DNA of 64,000 bases from Chryseobacterium sp. LAM-KRS1 (GCF_013184525.1 NZ_JAAOIZ010000002.1:620001-684000), one strand, 5' to 3'. Counted from the stretch's first letter, positions 35,096-44,778 are shown. Notes: generated from the sequence alone by a model not told the origin. Program-made: numbers and translations.

Positions 35096-35891
35096 AAGTG
35101 AAGCTTAGCTCTCCCAGTTCAAGATTGTTACTGTCCCCATAATCGATCATTACAGAAGCAGTGTATTTTCCTTTTTCAAGGGTGGAAGGCAAAGAAATAT
35201 TCATTTCCCTCTTATTTCCCGGCATTGTATAAAAGATAACAGGATCAAGTGCCGTTTTCTTACCGTTTTCCACATTCACAAGGTCCGTATATACTTTTCC
35301 GTCAATCCACACATCTCCCTGGTTTTCAAAAAACAGATCCAGCTTGTTGCTCAATTTCCCGTAGACAAGATTCTGAATTTCAATTTTTTTAGTCCCCGGT
35401 AATGGCAGCTTATGAAAAAGCTTGATTCCGGATCGTATGCTGACCTTTATATGAGCCCCCTTACTATCTACATCATCCACAGGATTCATTTGACTGACAT
35501 ACAACACTGCAGTATGAGCTTTTAAATTATCCGATAAGGTGGTGGGAGCAGTAATGGTAACATCAATATCTTTTTTTTCGCCGGGAGCGAGCGTAAAATA
35601 ATTTTCTTCTTTTTTCACAGACACCCAGCTTGCACAGGATGCAGGTCTTGTATTGGCTCCATAGGTCATATTTTCCCCTTTTTCATCATACTCCCAGTCA
35701 CCGAGGCTTATGGCCAGATCCAGAGAGTTCTTTGCGCTTACATTCGTTACAGTTACTTTTTGAGTATTGCTATGTCCCGGATCAGATTCGAAATACAGCC
35801 GTGGTGGAGATACAGAGACTCCTGTTTGTGCAAAAATTGTAGAAAACAAGCCGCAGAACAAGGAGCAAAAGAAGAAAGAAAATTTTTTCAT
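35085..35891 (-). CDS. PapD-like periplasmic chaperone
   Basis: 268 residues with a signal peptide (FSFFFCSLFCGLFSTIFAQ). The Ig-like N-domain starts VSVSPPRLYFESDPGHSNTQ, as in chaperones (VSPPR is the start strand), with VTVTNVSAKNSLDLAISLGD, the strand WVSVKKEENYFTLAPGEKKDI, and APTTLSDNL-AHTAVLYVSQM, followed by RSGIKLFHKLP, close to the R-x-GI/K region used to bind subunit C-termini. A C-terminal Ig domain follows. It would bind subunits in the periplasm and deliver them to the usher. It is the best-recognised part of the locus. Confidence 0.8.
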   Translation of the reverse strand: MKKFSFFFCSLFCGLFSTIFAQTGVSVSPPRLYFESDPGHSNTQKVTVTNVSAKNSLDLAISLGDWEYDEKGENMTYGANTRPASCASWVSVKKEENYFTLAPGEKKDIDVTITAPTTLSDNLKAHTAVLYVSQMNPVDDVDSKGAHIKVSIRSGIKLFHKLPLPGTKKIEIQNLVYGKLSNKLDLFFENQGDVWIDGKVYTDLVNVENGKKTALDPVIFYTMPGNKREMNISLPSTLEKGKYTASVMIDYGDSNNLELGELSFTYEK

Positions 35892-35968
35892 TACAGATAC
35901 TTCATATTAAGAATAAAGTGCAGCAATAGACCTGCAACACTTTATCCTGTAATCGTATTTACATTATC

Positions 35969-36493
35969 TTATTGGGAAATAATAGTATACGTTAGCTCTG
36001 TAGTGTATACTGTAGGATCCTGACCCGCGATATAATTATCAAGATATGCGTTAGCTCCGGCTCCTTTGTATTCAATATTGATTTTTTTATCCACTCCTCC
36101 GTTAGAAGATGTTACCAATGTTGTTTCATTCGCTGATAGCTGCACATTTTGTGCATATTGAGCTCCGTTTACTGCCTCAGAACCAGCACTTGCTTTGATC
36201 TGAATGGTATTGGCCTGGATATTTTTACCCGCATTCTGTAAAGCAGCATTGGCACTTTTTACTTTTACCTGAAATCCACCGGTGCTGTAGATGCTCAGGT
36301 GATCTGCATTCACAGAAGAAACTCCGTTTACATAATCGTCTTTGGTTACATAGTCTAGGTTAACAACCTTCTGTGCATTATTCACAACAAGGGTCTGAAT
36401 AGGCTTCAGTCTTACGTTTAGGGTTACATTCTGTTGAGCTTTCAATGTTGCAAATCCTACTAAAGCAAAACAAGCTAAGACACATTTCTTCAT
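35969..36493 (-). CDS. Pilin-like major subunit
   Basis: 174 residues with a signal peptide (CVLACFALVGFATLKAQ). The mature protein begins VTLNVRLKPIQTLVVNNAQ and ends TTELTYTIISQ; the second small subunit begins LNVRLYPAQ and ends VVLTLISQ. The body is beta-rich and Ala/Asn/Gln-rich with no Cys, typical of fibre subunits. It is preceded by a Bacteroidota -7 box and lies 77 bp before the chaperone gene. It is the probable major structural subunit, since it has its own promoter. Confidence 0.7.
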   Translation of the reverse strand: MKKCVLACFALVGFATLKAQQNVTLNVRLKPIQTLVVNNAQKVVNLDYVTKDDYVNGVSSVNADHLSIYSTGGFQVKVKSANAALQNAGKNIQANTIQIKASAGSEAVNGAQYAQNVQLSANETTLVTSSNGGVDKKINIEYKGAGANAYLDNYIAGQDPTVYTTELTYTIISQ

Positions 36494-36533
36494 AGTTTAA
36501 AATGATGTTTGTATTAATTTTTAAAATTCGCTG

Positions 36534-36541
36534 CAAATGTA
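36534..36541 (-). promoter_or_regulatory. -7 box upstream of the major pilin-like gene
   Basis: On the minus strand this reads TACATTTG, an exact TAnnTTTG match, 41 bp upstream of the start at 36493. A TTG at the expected -33 spacing is not evident. Confidence 0.45.
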
Positions 36542-36626
36542 TAGAGAAAGAAAGCCTGCATTCTTGTGAAAAAACACTTATAACTTGTAATTTTATGTAG
36601 TGAATTATTCACAAAAAGAAATAGCC

Positions 36627-36647
36627 TTTTATGAAAAAATCATAAAA
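36627..36647. promoter_or_regulatory. Inverted repeat TTTTATGA/TCATAAAA
   Basis: An 8-bp perfect stem with a 5-base A-rich centre. It may be a binding site for the AraC regulator of this locus or a weak hairpin. Confidence 0.35.
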
Positions 36648-36800
36648 AGCGTCGAATCATAAAACGATAGAACCGTTATTCCGTAAAAGCGCTATTATTT
36701 TAATCTCAAATAATTCACTTTTACGTATATATCGGTAAAAAAGGTATTTTAAAAAAATACCACGTATTGTGTAGTAATTTCCACAAGTCTTATTAAAATT

Positions 36801-37220
36801 TTACTGAGAAATTAGCGTAAGCACGACGTGATCAGCTTTAAAACCTGAGTCACAACCTGATTTTTTTAGTACAGCTTCTAATTTTTCATGTATTTTATAT
36901 ACCTTCTGAATTACTCCCTTTTGACGATCAATCAGATTATGTTCTTTGTAACAGTTATCATTGTTTTTAAGATTTGCACTATCCTCATTAAAGGTCTCAT
37001 GATGTACTTTTACTTCAAAACCTGAGGGACTCGATACCGTCACGGATTTAAATTCCGGTAATCGAGACGTTGTTGCTCCGGAATCTTCTTCATCATTATT
37101 GATAGAAAATATCTGTGCCGGATACAACCGTACATTTAATCTCAAAGCATCAGAGTTCTGAGCAAAAGATTTTGCACAAGCAAAAAATAAAACAATTAAT
37201 AAAAACCATTTAAAAAGCAT
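36801..37220 (-). CDS. Pilin-like minor subunit
   Basis: 139 residues started at the Met at 37220, where the signal peptide begins (MLFKWFLLIVLFFACAKSFAQ); an upstream in-frame Met would add 15 residues before the signal. The mature part starts LRLNVRLYPAQIFSINN and ends DHVVLTLISQ, the same frame as the major subunit. A central hydrophilic stretch contains two cysteines (NNDNCYKEH and KKSGCDSGF), which may form a disulphide. It lies 79 bp downstream of the AraC gene. Confidence 0.65.
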   Translation of the reverse strand: MLFKWFLLIVLFFACAKSFAQNSDALRLNVRLYPAQIFSINNDEEDSGATTSRLPEFKSVTVSSPSGFEVKVHHETFNEDSANLKNNDNCYKEHNLIDRQKGVIQKVYKIHEKLEAVLKKSGCDSGFKADHVVLTLISQ

Positions 37221-37299
37221 ATTGCCTGGATTTTTCACCAATCGGTTACATAGGTAAATATACAATAAATTCTATACCCACCTACAATAAATTCGATAA

Positions 37300-38130
37300 T
37301 TATTTCATTTCGGAGGGATTTTTACCGGTATGTTTTTTGATAAAGTTGCTGAAATTCCCTTCATCACTGAAACCCAGCTCATAAGAAACTTCGGAAATTG
37401 TACAATTGGAAAACTTTAGGGCTTTTATACATTCGTTCACCAGTTTTTCAATGATCACCTGTTTTGCGGTTTTTCCCAGCATGTATTCAGTCATCTCCGT
37501 CAATCTCCTTGAAGATATACTGAGCTCATTGGCATAGTAAGAAACCTTTTTTGCCGTTTTATAATCCCTTTGCAAAATCACTTTAAACCGATTGACATAA
37601 TACATATAATCGAATTTGAAATCATTTTTTATTTCTTCGGTAGGAATATGTAAGAAGGCATCCAGTATAAGCCTTTCAATGGCATTATGGGCAGCGGAAA
37701 TATATAAGCTTTTATCTTTACGCTGAAAGCTTTCCATTCTTTCCATGAATACCACACGCATCTGTTCTATATTGATAAAAGGAGCAACAAAAACATCTGA
37801 ATTATAGTTAAAGAAAAGCTGGGAGTTGATAAACAGGCTGTCTTTTGTCGATCTTTCATAAAAGGTTGAAGAAAATACGATCGCGAAGACATCGGATCTT
37901 TTTGTCTTGCCAAAAACGATTTTCTTCTGGGGACCTACAAATGCAATATTACCGGCTTTAATGCCGTACGCAACATCTTCCACCGTTAATGTAATATCTT
38001 CTAAAACAATATAAATACAAAAGTATTCCAGCGTGTTCATCTCCCTTTTGTTGTTATTTCTTTTTATGATATAATCCAACCGGTTGATACTAAACCCATT
38101 ATCTTTTAACTGATCCGTTATTATATACAT
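37300..38130 (-). CDS. AraC family regulator of the chaperone-usher-like locus
   Basis: 276 residues. The N-terminal part is a sensor-like domain; the C-terminal 100 residues are the AraC helix-turn-helix (SYYANELSISSRRLTEMTEY; CTISEVSYELGFSDEGNFS; HTGKNPSEMK). It is the first gene on the strand of the fibre locus, so it likely controls the subunits downstream. Its own upstream region, toward 38548, is 418 bp of AT-rich DNA. Confidence 0.9.
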   Translation of the reverse strand: MYIITDQLKDNGFSINRLDYIIKRNNNKREMNTLEYFCIYIVLEDITLTVEDVAYGIKAGNIAFVGPQKKIVFGKTKRSDVFAIVFSSTFYERSTKDSLFINSQLFFNYNSDVFVAPFINIEQMRVVFMERMESFQRKDKSLYISAAHNAIERLILDAFLHIPTEEIKNDFKFDYMYYVNRFKVILQRDYKTAKKVSYYANELSISSRRLTEMTEYMLGKTAKQVIIEKLVNECIKALKFSNCTISEVSYELGFSDEGNFSNFIKKHTGKNPSEMK

Positions 38131-38548
38131 ATTCCTCCCAATTCTGTAAACGAAAAATTCCTTTTAAATAAAACGAATATATAGATATAAAAATTTTGCC
38201 AAAATGGCTTTATAAAAGGAAAAATTATTAAAAATAATTTATTATAATTTAGTATATCATTACAATATCCATTAAAAACTTTCTGCAAATCAAAAGGGAA
38301 GCACGAAAATATCTGTATCGATTATATTTTCATTGCTTATCAAAGCCATTAGTATTTTCTATTTTCCAACAGGTATGTTGAAATGATATTTTCATAACTT
38401 GTAGTTTTTTAAATTCAATAAAAAATTAAGGAATATTGCAAATACATTTCGCTTTGATTCAGAACTGAAACAATCACTTCGTTCATTTATTACATTACAA
38501 TTTTACTAAACAAAAAAAAAGCAGTTAACCGAAAAACCGCAATGTCTT
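38131..38548. other. Intergenic region between AraC and VWA genes
   Basis: 418 bp between divergent genes, AT-rich, no gene seen. It must contain both promoters; I could not place a convincing TTG/TAnnTTTG pair. Confidence 0.45.
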
Positions 38549-39691
38549 ATGACAAACAAATATTTAAATTTTCAAAAAGGTTTTACTTTCAGTAAACATA
38601 TTCCGGAAGAAACATCAGATTTTGACCGGGTCTTTGATGTTTTTAAGGATCTGCTCACCCACACTTCCGGAGATATCGAGGAAGCCTTTCACTGGCTTGA
38701 TCTTCTCGATAAGGAGTATGATATTTTCAATGATGAATATACGCTTCAGGACTTTGAGGAAGATCTGAAAAAGCGCGGATACATCAAAGAGGAAGATGAT
38801 CCGAAAGACGGCAATACAGGATCCGGTAAAGGGAAAAATATATTAACCGCCAAATTAGAGTCTGCATTAAGAGAATATGCACTGGACCAGATTTTCGGTA
38901 AACTGAAGAAAACGGGAATCGGAAATCACCGCACTTCAAAAACGGGAATCGGTGATGAAAAAGATGGTGAGAACCGATCTTACCAATATGGAGACGAACT
39001 ATCTTTGGTTAATATGACGGAGAGCTTAAAAAATGCACAGATCAATAATGGCATTTCTGATTTACGCATGACGGAAGATGACCTCATCGTAGAGGAAACA
39101 AAACATAAAGCTCAAATGAGCACCGTATTGATGATTGACATCAGCCATTCCATGGTTTTATACGGTGAAGACCGCATCACTCCTGCCAAAAAAGTAGCCA
39201 TGGCATTAGTTGAGCTGATCAATAGAAAATACCCTAAGGATTCTATTGACATTATCGTGTTTGGTAATGAAGCCTGGCCTATTAAGATCAAAGATCTTCC
39301 TTATTTAAAAGTGGGACCGTATCATACCAATACGGTGGCAGGTCTGGAGCTTGCGATGGATATTCTCCGCAGAAAAAGAAATACCAATAAACAGATTTTT
39401 ATGATCACCGACGGAAAACCGAGCTGCATTCAGCTGCCTAGCGGTGAGTTCTATATGAATAGTGTTGGTCTTGACGAAAAAATAGTTACACAATGCCTGC
39501 ATAAAGCGGCCCAGGCCCGAAAGCTGAAAATTCCCATTACAACCTTTATGATTGCCCAGGATCCCTATCTCCGTAAATTTGTGGAAGTATTTACAGCACA
39601 GAATAAAGGGAAGGCGTTTCTTACAGGCTTGTCTGGTTTGGGGCAGATGATTTTTGAAGATTATGAAAAAAACAGGATAAGGAGAATATAG
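38549..39691 (+). CDS. VWA-domain protein of a MoxR/VWA pair
   Basis: 380 residues, no signal peptide. An N-terminal helical region (about 1-150) is followed by a von Willebrand A domain with the metal-site DxSxS motif at D197-S199-S201 (MIDISHSM) and later ITDGKPS. It closes with a helical tail. Such proteins work with the AAA+ ATPase encoded next (39788), 96 bp downstream, as chelatase-like or chaperone pairs. The role is unknown. Confidence 0.85.
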   Translation: MTNKYLNFQKGFTFSKHIPEETSDFDRVFDVFKDLLTHTSGDIEEAFHWLDLLDKEYDIFNDEYTLQDFEEDLKKRGYIKEEDDPKDGNTGSGKGKNILTAKLESALREYALDQIFGKLKKTGIGNHRTSKTGIGDEKDGENRSYQYGDELSLVNMTESLKNAQINNGISDLRMTEDDLIVEETKHKAQMSTVLMIDISHSMVLYGEDRITPAKKVAMALVELINRKYPKDSIDIIVFGNEAWPIKIKDLPYLKVGPYHTNTVAGLELAMDILRRKRNTNKQIFMITDGKPSCIQLPSGEFYMNSVGLDEKIVTQCLHKAAQARKLKIPITTFMIAQDPYLRKFVEVFTAQNKGKAFLTGLSGLGQMIFEDYEKNRIRRI

Positions 39692-39698
39692 TTTGATG

Positions 39699-39760
39699 CT
39701 AGATTTTAGATCTTAGAATTTAGAGGTTAGATATATAGATTCTCATCCTTTTATTACAGT
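39699..39760. repeat. TAGA-rich low-complexity tract
   Basis: Tandem-like TAGATTTTAGATCTTAGAATTTAGAGGTTAG units lie between the VWA and MoxR genes (given here in shortened form, positions 39702-39732). It is the same kind of compositional tract as those near 1375, 12682 and 13630. Confidence 0.5.
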
Positions 39761-39787
39761 ATATAGATTATTTATTTAAAAGAAACA

Positions 39788-41242
39788 ATGAAAAACGATA
39801 TTACATTCAAAGAGTTAAAAGATTCCGGATATACCCATAAAACAATTAGTCAGGAGATTCAGGCGAACCTTATTTCCAGGATTAAAGCTAAAGAACCCGT
39901 ATTTAAAGGGTTACTGGGTTACGAAGACACCGTAATCCCTCAATTGAAGAAAGCCATTCTAGCAGGACACCATATTAACTTACTGGGCTTACGCGGACAG
40001 GCAAAAACAAGAATTGCGAGAAGCATGGTAGACCTTCTGGATGAATACATGCCTGCTGTAAAAGGATCTGAAATTAATGACAGTCCATTTCATCCGATCT
40101 CAAAATTCGCCAGAGACCTTATTGATGAATTGGGAGACGACACCCCTATTTCATGGGTACACCGCTCAGACCGTTTTTTTGAAAAACTGGCCACACCGGA
40201 TGTAAATGTTGCCGACTTAATCGGAGACATCGATCCCATTAAAGCGGCCACCCTGAAGCTTCCATATTCTGACGAACGTGTGCTGCATTACGGAATGATT
40301 CCGCGTGCCAACCGTTCGATATTTGTTCTCAATGAGCTCCCTGATTTACAGGCCCGCATCCAGGTTTCGTTATTTAATATCTTACAGGAAGGAGATATTC
40401 AGATCAGAGGTTTTCAGTTAAGAATGCCTCTTGATATTCAGTTTGTATTTACAGCAAACCCTGAAGACTATACCAACAGAGGAAGCATTGTAACTCCTCT
40501 TAAAGACAGGATCGGTTCGCAGATCTTCACCCATTATCCCCGAACCATTGACCTTGCCCGTCAAATTACGGAGCAGGAAGCTCTTATATCACCTGAAGAC
40601 AAATCAAGGATACAGGTTCCGGGTCTTGCAAAAGACCTATTGGAAGGTGTTGCCTTTGCAGCACGTGACAGTGAATATGTGGATGAAAAAAGCGGGGTAA
40701 GTGCCCGATTGACCATCAGTGCAATGGAAAACCTTGTGGCTGCCGCAAAACTGCGCTTAATAGAAACCGATGCAGAAAAAACAACGGTTCGCCTGCTTGA
40801 TTTTATGTCTATCATTCCATCGATCACAGGGAAAATCGAACTTGTATATGAAGGGGAGCAGGAAGGAGCAGATTATGTAGCGAAAATATTAATCGACAGA
40901 GCCGTGATGGTACAGTTTGAAACGATTTTCCCACGCATTTCCAAGCTGGAGAAAGAGGGCATCAAAACTCCTTATACGGACCTGATCAAATGGTTCAACA
41001 AAAATCAGCTGGAACTGAACTACACGGATACGGATGAAGAGTTCTATTCCAAGCTTAACAGTATTGCTCCTCTGGTGCAGGTGGTTGAGGAAAACGCCTC
41101 CGAATTAAGTGAAGAAGATCAGAACTTCTGTAAGGAGCTTGTTTTATGGGCGCTTACCATTAACAAAAAACTGGACAAATCTGAAAATCAGACTGCCTTT
41201 ACTTTTGATTCTTCAGGGGTAAGCCCTTTTTTCCGTAACTAA
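39788..41242 (+). CDS. MoxR/Mg-chelatase-like AAA+ ATPase
   Basis: 484 residues. Walker A is LLGLRGQAKTR (about 65-75, a GxxGxAKT form), followed by the Walker B/sensor region VLNELPDLQARIQVSLFNIL, the GDIQIRGFQL insert, the sensor-1 Asn in FTANPEDYTNRG, and DRIGSQIFTHYP. This is the ChlI/BchI-like branch of AAA+ enzymes. It forms a functional pair with the VWA protein upstream. A terminator at 41283 closes the operon. Confidence 0.88.
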   Translation: MKNDITFKELKDSGYTHKTISQEIQANLISRIKAKEPVFKGLLGYEDTVIPQLKKAILAGHHINLLGLRGQAKTRIARSMVDLLDEYMPAVKGSEINDSPFHPISKFARDLIDELGDDTPISWVHRSDRFFEKLATPDVNVADLIGDIDPIKAATLKLPYSDERVLHYGMIPRANRSIFVLNELPDLQARIQVSLFNILQEGDIQIRGFQLRMPLDIQFVFTANPEDYTNRGSIVTPLKDRIGSQIFTHYPRTIDLARQITEQEALISPEDKSRIQVPGLAKDLLEGVAFAARDSEYVDEKSGVSARLTISAMENLVAAAKLRLIETDAEKTTVRLLDFMSIIPSITGKIELVYEGEQEGADYVAKILIDRAVMVQFETIFPRISKLEKEGIKTPYTDLIKWFNKNQLELNYTDTDEEFYSKLNSIAPLVQVVEENASELSEEDQNFCKELVLWALTINKKLDKSENQTAFTFDSSGVSPFFRN

Positions 41243-41282
41243 AGCTTTCGCTTATTCATCTTAAGATAAGCGTATCAATAAT

Positions 41283-41309
41283 AAATCCTCCATTTTGGAG
41301 GATTTTTTT
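41283..41309 (+). terminator. Intrinsic terminator after the VWA/MoxR operon
   Basis: AAATCCTCC and GGAGGATTT form a perfect 9-bp stem with a 5-base loop and a T7 run. A second, weaker hairpin CGCTTAT/ATAAGCG lies just before it. Confidence 0.85.
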
Positions 41310-41313
41310 ATGA

Positions 41314-41658
41314 TCAGTTCTTTTCGATGACAAATGCTTTCAATTCTGCCATCTTTCCATCACGGAATCGCCAAACATCACAATAAGAATAATCAACAGC
41401 TCTCCCTTCTTTATTCTTCATGCTTATTCTTCCTATAGCCACCACATAATCATTTTCGGCTACTAATTTTTCTACTTTAAATTCAGGTGGTTCTGTATAA
41501 GCAACTGCCATATATTTTCTCACTTCTTCCTTTCCTTTCAAAACCTGTTCACCTACAAATGTCCACTGTGTATCATCGGTACAGTAGGAAAGAAAACCTT
41601 CATAATCTCCTTTAGCGATAGCTAGATTTGCTTTTTCAAGTACTGTTTTATTGTCCAT
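41314..41658 (-). CDS. SnoaL-like / nuclear transport factor 2 fold protein
   Basis: 114 residues from the ATG at 41658; an upstream TTG would add two residues. The pattern ANLAIAKGDYEGFLSYCTDD then WTFVGEQVLKGKEEVRKYM and DVWRFRDGKMAELKAFV is the NTF2/SnoaL fold used by many small polyketide cyclase-like and stress proteins. It is cytoplasmic with no catalytic residues that I can point to. It converges on the MoxR gene. Confidence 0.8.
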   Translation of the reverse strand: MDNKTVLEKANLAIAKGDYEGFLSYCTDDTQWTFVGEQVLKGKEEVRKYMAVAYTEPPEFKVEKLVAENDYVVAIGRISMKNKEGRAVDYSYCDVWRFRDGKMAELKAFVIEKN

Positions 41659-41904
41659 ATTCAAATTACTTTTAAAACGATGCTATGATAAATAATAAGG
41701 TGACCGGACAGCAGATAAAAAATCAGTTGATCCCATCATCAATAATGTTATAAATACTATTTTCATGCCTATATTACTTTAGATCAGGATATTCCTGACT
41801 CATCACAGACAAAGGTAAAACAGAGATTCGGGATCATGAATAAGAAAGGCTAAATGTAAGATACTAACAATAATGTAAGGAACAGACTTATGTTCCCGTA
41901 GGTC

Positions 41905-44778
41905 TCAGTAAATCGTTACAGGTCCTGTCAGTCCCAAAGATTGCAGGGGCTGGTCTTTCTTTTTCTGGTTGGTCCAGTACTGAGCCACTTCATTATTTTT
42001 AAGCGTTTTCATATAGTTTACCATAACGGTAATGACCTTAATTTCGATTTCATTTTCACCGATATGGAGCAAGCCATCGAGAGGATACACCCTTCGGCCA
42101 AACCATTGTGTTCCGGCTTCTGTTCCATTCACCTTTACTTCACAGATTCCATATACACTTCCAAGATTCAGGAAATCCTTGGTATCATGATCTCCAAGTT
42201 GAAATGTAGTACGGTAAACTACAGTTCCGGCAAAATGACTGTAAGAAGACAGCTCCTTAAGATCAGTAAGACGATCCAGCTTTTCTTTGTTGACGGTCCC
42301 GTCATAATGCCTGAACTCCACATCCCATCCAGTGCTCAGTTCTTTTACTTGAGTTCCTGTTAACGGATGAGCTTTCCACATGGTTCCTTTTCTATGATGA
42401 TCAAAAACAATCAGTTTTGAGTCTGCAGGACCTAAATTTATATGAAAAAGCCCCTCTTCTACTGCCAGCTTATTTCTCCTGCCTGTTGTCGCATCCCACA
42501 ACCACGCCTGTTTACGCTTAATGATATCCTGATCAAATTGAATATCCAGTGAAGCACTATGCCTGCTGCTCGAATTGGTCAGTAAGAATAGCTCTGCATC
42601 TGTTGCCTGATAACGCACTTGAGTTATAAAGGACTCAGGTTTCCGGATTTTCATATAGGGCTTTAGGCTGTATTTCTCCTGTACGGTTTTATACCACCCT
42701 GAAAAGTCAGCCGTAGGTTTATGCAATACAATGAAACGGTCAGGATAAGCCTCCATCTTTCTCACCCATTCCTTCACTTCCTGATCTCTTTTTTCATAAT
42801 TATTCCAACCCGTTGATCTTTCGGGAACCGTTTCAATGCAAAAGACTCTTCCACCCTCCCTTATAAAATCATACAGTTTGCTTGCTGTGGCTGTATCCAC
42901 ACTACGCACTTCAATTAAAAAAAGAGTATGGTATTTTCTGCTTCCATACGTAAGGAATCCTTTTTTTACTTCCGAGTCTTGGATCACACGTTCGGAAACA
43001 TAATCACAAGCGTTACCATTCTGATGAATGGATTCCCAGATCAAAGACTGATATGCCGGCGATACGATAACCGGAAAAGGTTCCATCTGAGCACCGTATT
43101 CCGACCACTGATCAGCAAAGGGAGCTAACAGCCCAATGTCGGCAAACATGCTAGCCTGCTGCAATACCGCCGATAACCTAGCACGATAATCTGTGTAATG
43201 TTTAAAATAAGGCCACATCGTATTCTTTTCATTAAAATATCCACCATAGGTAATCCAACCCGGAAAAGCTGCTTCCGGCGGAGAATAATTAAATCCATGA
43301 AAAACGGGATGTGTAACTCCCGATATCGTACTTTGATCCCCTGCTATTTTGAAAATTTCCAGAGACTCATTGAACACCATGTCAGTATTGGTAAGCTCTT
43401 CGGAACTGATCAGTTTTTTATTCTTCAGATGGGCTGCAGAAGAAACCAACTTATTGATCATCGTGTTTCCCCTGCCAAGATGCCAGGGATATTGTGTGAA
43501 TTTCTCTTCACTGATATCTTCTCCGATACCGTATTTCAGCCAGTTTTCACATTCTGGAATATCAATTTCAAAACTTCCTTCCAATGGAAAATAGCCTCTT
43601 CCATAGGCCTGCGCTCTCGATTGTATTTTATTCTCTTTGCACCAGTCTACATAGGGAGTAACAAACCTTTCTTCAAAAAGCTCTGCTTTGGTAAGCTCAA
43701 AATCATACCGCATACGGTCTGTCATTTTTTTGAACACTTCGCCCGTCTTTACGGGATATTGGATATTCTGCCCCGTGGTATTTCCCATTGCTCCAATTTT
43801 AAATAATACAAAGGGCAAATAAGGATAAATATCATATCCTCTCCTTCTTTTAAACTCTGTGATCATATCCTCACTCCAGTTGGCCCCCTCTATTTCCAGA
43901 CTATCCACAAAGAAAGAGCGGACATAGCCTGCAAGAGGTCCTGTTTTTCGCTGAATGCTATCACTCATCCTGTTGAGGTATTTTTTCACGGCAGCAGAAT
44001 TATAATGATTCAGAACAGGTCCCATCCCACCTGGGGCTCCCTGGATCACCCGCATAAAGCGTTCTATTTTCACCAATCCATAAACCGCATAATCACCTTT
44101 GGGTATTGAAACTTTTATCATTCCGCTTTTAATCTGGTCCGAAAGATCCATCACTTCGTCTATCCTATTGAGCGGATCCGGCACAAGTTTTACGTCCAGC
44201 ATTTCCATCGTCCTTCCGCTGTATGGGCTGGTAATCGCCGGATCGGCTTCTTTATAAAGATCAAAAAGAGAAAATTCTGTGGTAAGAGGACCCTTTAATT
44301 TTTTTACGGCGATCACCACTATTTGTGAGCATTCTTCTTTTTCTAAAAAATCGCCACCCATGGGAAAACCCGTACCCACCAATATATCACAGGTCATCTC
44401 CAGAGATTTAGCTTCTTCCAGCGTAAATTTCAATAAGTCTATCCATTCGTCACTTAGCCAATCAATACTTTGCTTCCCCATGTCATCCGTACGCGAAGGA
44501 AATGATATCGGATTGATCTCAACCCCTCCTATTCCCGCATCCTTTAAAATCCTGAGCTCCCTGGCAAGTTCTGATCTTTCAATTTTATTGCCATTCCACC
44601 ACCAACGTACAAATGGACGGTACCAATTTTCCGGATTACTGAAAACTTCAAACAGTGATTTACCTGACCGTAAATGTTCTTCCCGCAACATGGCACTGGC
44701 GTAGGATGGTAGTATATTCGCAAGAACCAAGCCGGATGCAGCAACTGAACACTGTTTCAAAAATTCTCTTCTTTCCAT
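41905..44778 (-). CDS. Exported GH106-like glycoside hydrolase
   Basis: 957 residues. The N-terminus (MERREFLKQCSVAASGLVLA) is a twin-Arg-like or SPI signal. The segment VRWWWNGNKIERSELARELR then GIGGVEINP fits the (beta/alpha)8 start of GH106-type alpha-L-rhamnosidases. The large size and the beta-sandwich at the C-terminus (FHINLGPADSKLIVFDHH; GENEIEIKVITVMVNYMK) also fit. It likely removes rhamnose or a related sugar from plant or microbial glycans. It stands alone, with no SusCD neighbours here. The substrate is not certain. Confidence 0.8.
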   Translation of the reverse strand: MERREFLKQCSVAASGLVLANILPSYASAMLREEHLRSGKSLFEVFSNPENWYRPFVRWWWNGNKIERSELARELRILKDAGIGGVEINPISFPSRTDDMGKQSIDWLSDEWIDLLKFTLEEAKSLEMTCDILVGTGFPMGGDFLEKEECSQIVVIAVKKLKGPLTTEFSLFDLYKEADPAITSPYSGRTMEMLDVKLVPDPLNRIDEVMDLSDQIKSGMIKVSIPKGDYAVYGLVKIERFMRVIQGAPGGMGPVLNHYNSAAVKKYLNRMSDSIQRKTGPLAGYVRSFFVDSLEIEGANWSEDMITEFKRRRGYDIYPYLPFVLFKIGAMGNTTGQNIQYPVKTGEVFKKMTDRMRYDFELTKAELFEERFVTPYVDWCKENKIQSRAQAYGRGYFPLEGSFEIDIPECENWLKYGIGEDISEEKFTQYPWHLGRGNTMINKLVSSAAHLKNKKLISSEELTNTDMVFNESLEIFKIAGDQSTISGVTHPVFHGFNYSPPEAAFPGWITYGGYFNEKNTMWPYFKHYTDYRARLSAVLQQASMFADIGLLAPFADQWSEYGAQMEPFPVIVSPAYQSLIWESIHQNGNACDYVSERVIQDSEVKKGFLTYGSRKYHTLFLIEVRSVDTATASKLYDFIREGGRVFCIETVPERSTGWNNYEKRDQEVKEWVRKMEAYPDRFIVLHKPTADFSGWYKTVQEKYSLKPYMKIRKPESFITQVRYQATDAELFLLTNSSSRHSASLDIQFDQDIIKRKQAWLWDATTGRRNKLAVEEGLFHINLGPADSKLIVFDHHRKGTMWKAHPLTGTQVKELSTGWDVEFRHYDGTVNKEKLDRLTDLKELSSYSHFAGTVVYRTTFQLGDHDTKDFLNLGSVYGICEVKVNGTEAGTQWFGRRVYPLDGLLHIGENEIEIKVITVMVNYMKTLKNNEVAQYWTNQKKKDQPLQSLGLTGPVTIY

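Larger units (their letters stand above)
36494..36800. other. Intergenic region between the two pilin-like genes
   Basis: 307 bp. It holds the promoter element at 36534, an inverted repeat TTTTATGA/TCATAAAA (36627-36647) and a weak hairpin GGTATTTT/AAAATACC (36743-36761) just past the stop of the minor subunit gene. Confidence 0.5.

Noticed and set aside
38549-41242. VWA/MoxR pair as a conflict system
   Set aside because: The pair lacks the extra effector and adaptor genes seen in VWA-MoxR conflict operons; it looks like the common chelatase-type pair.
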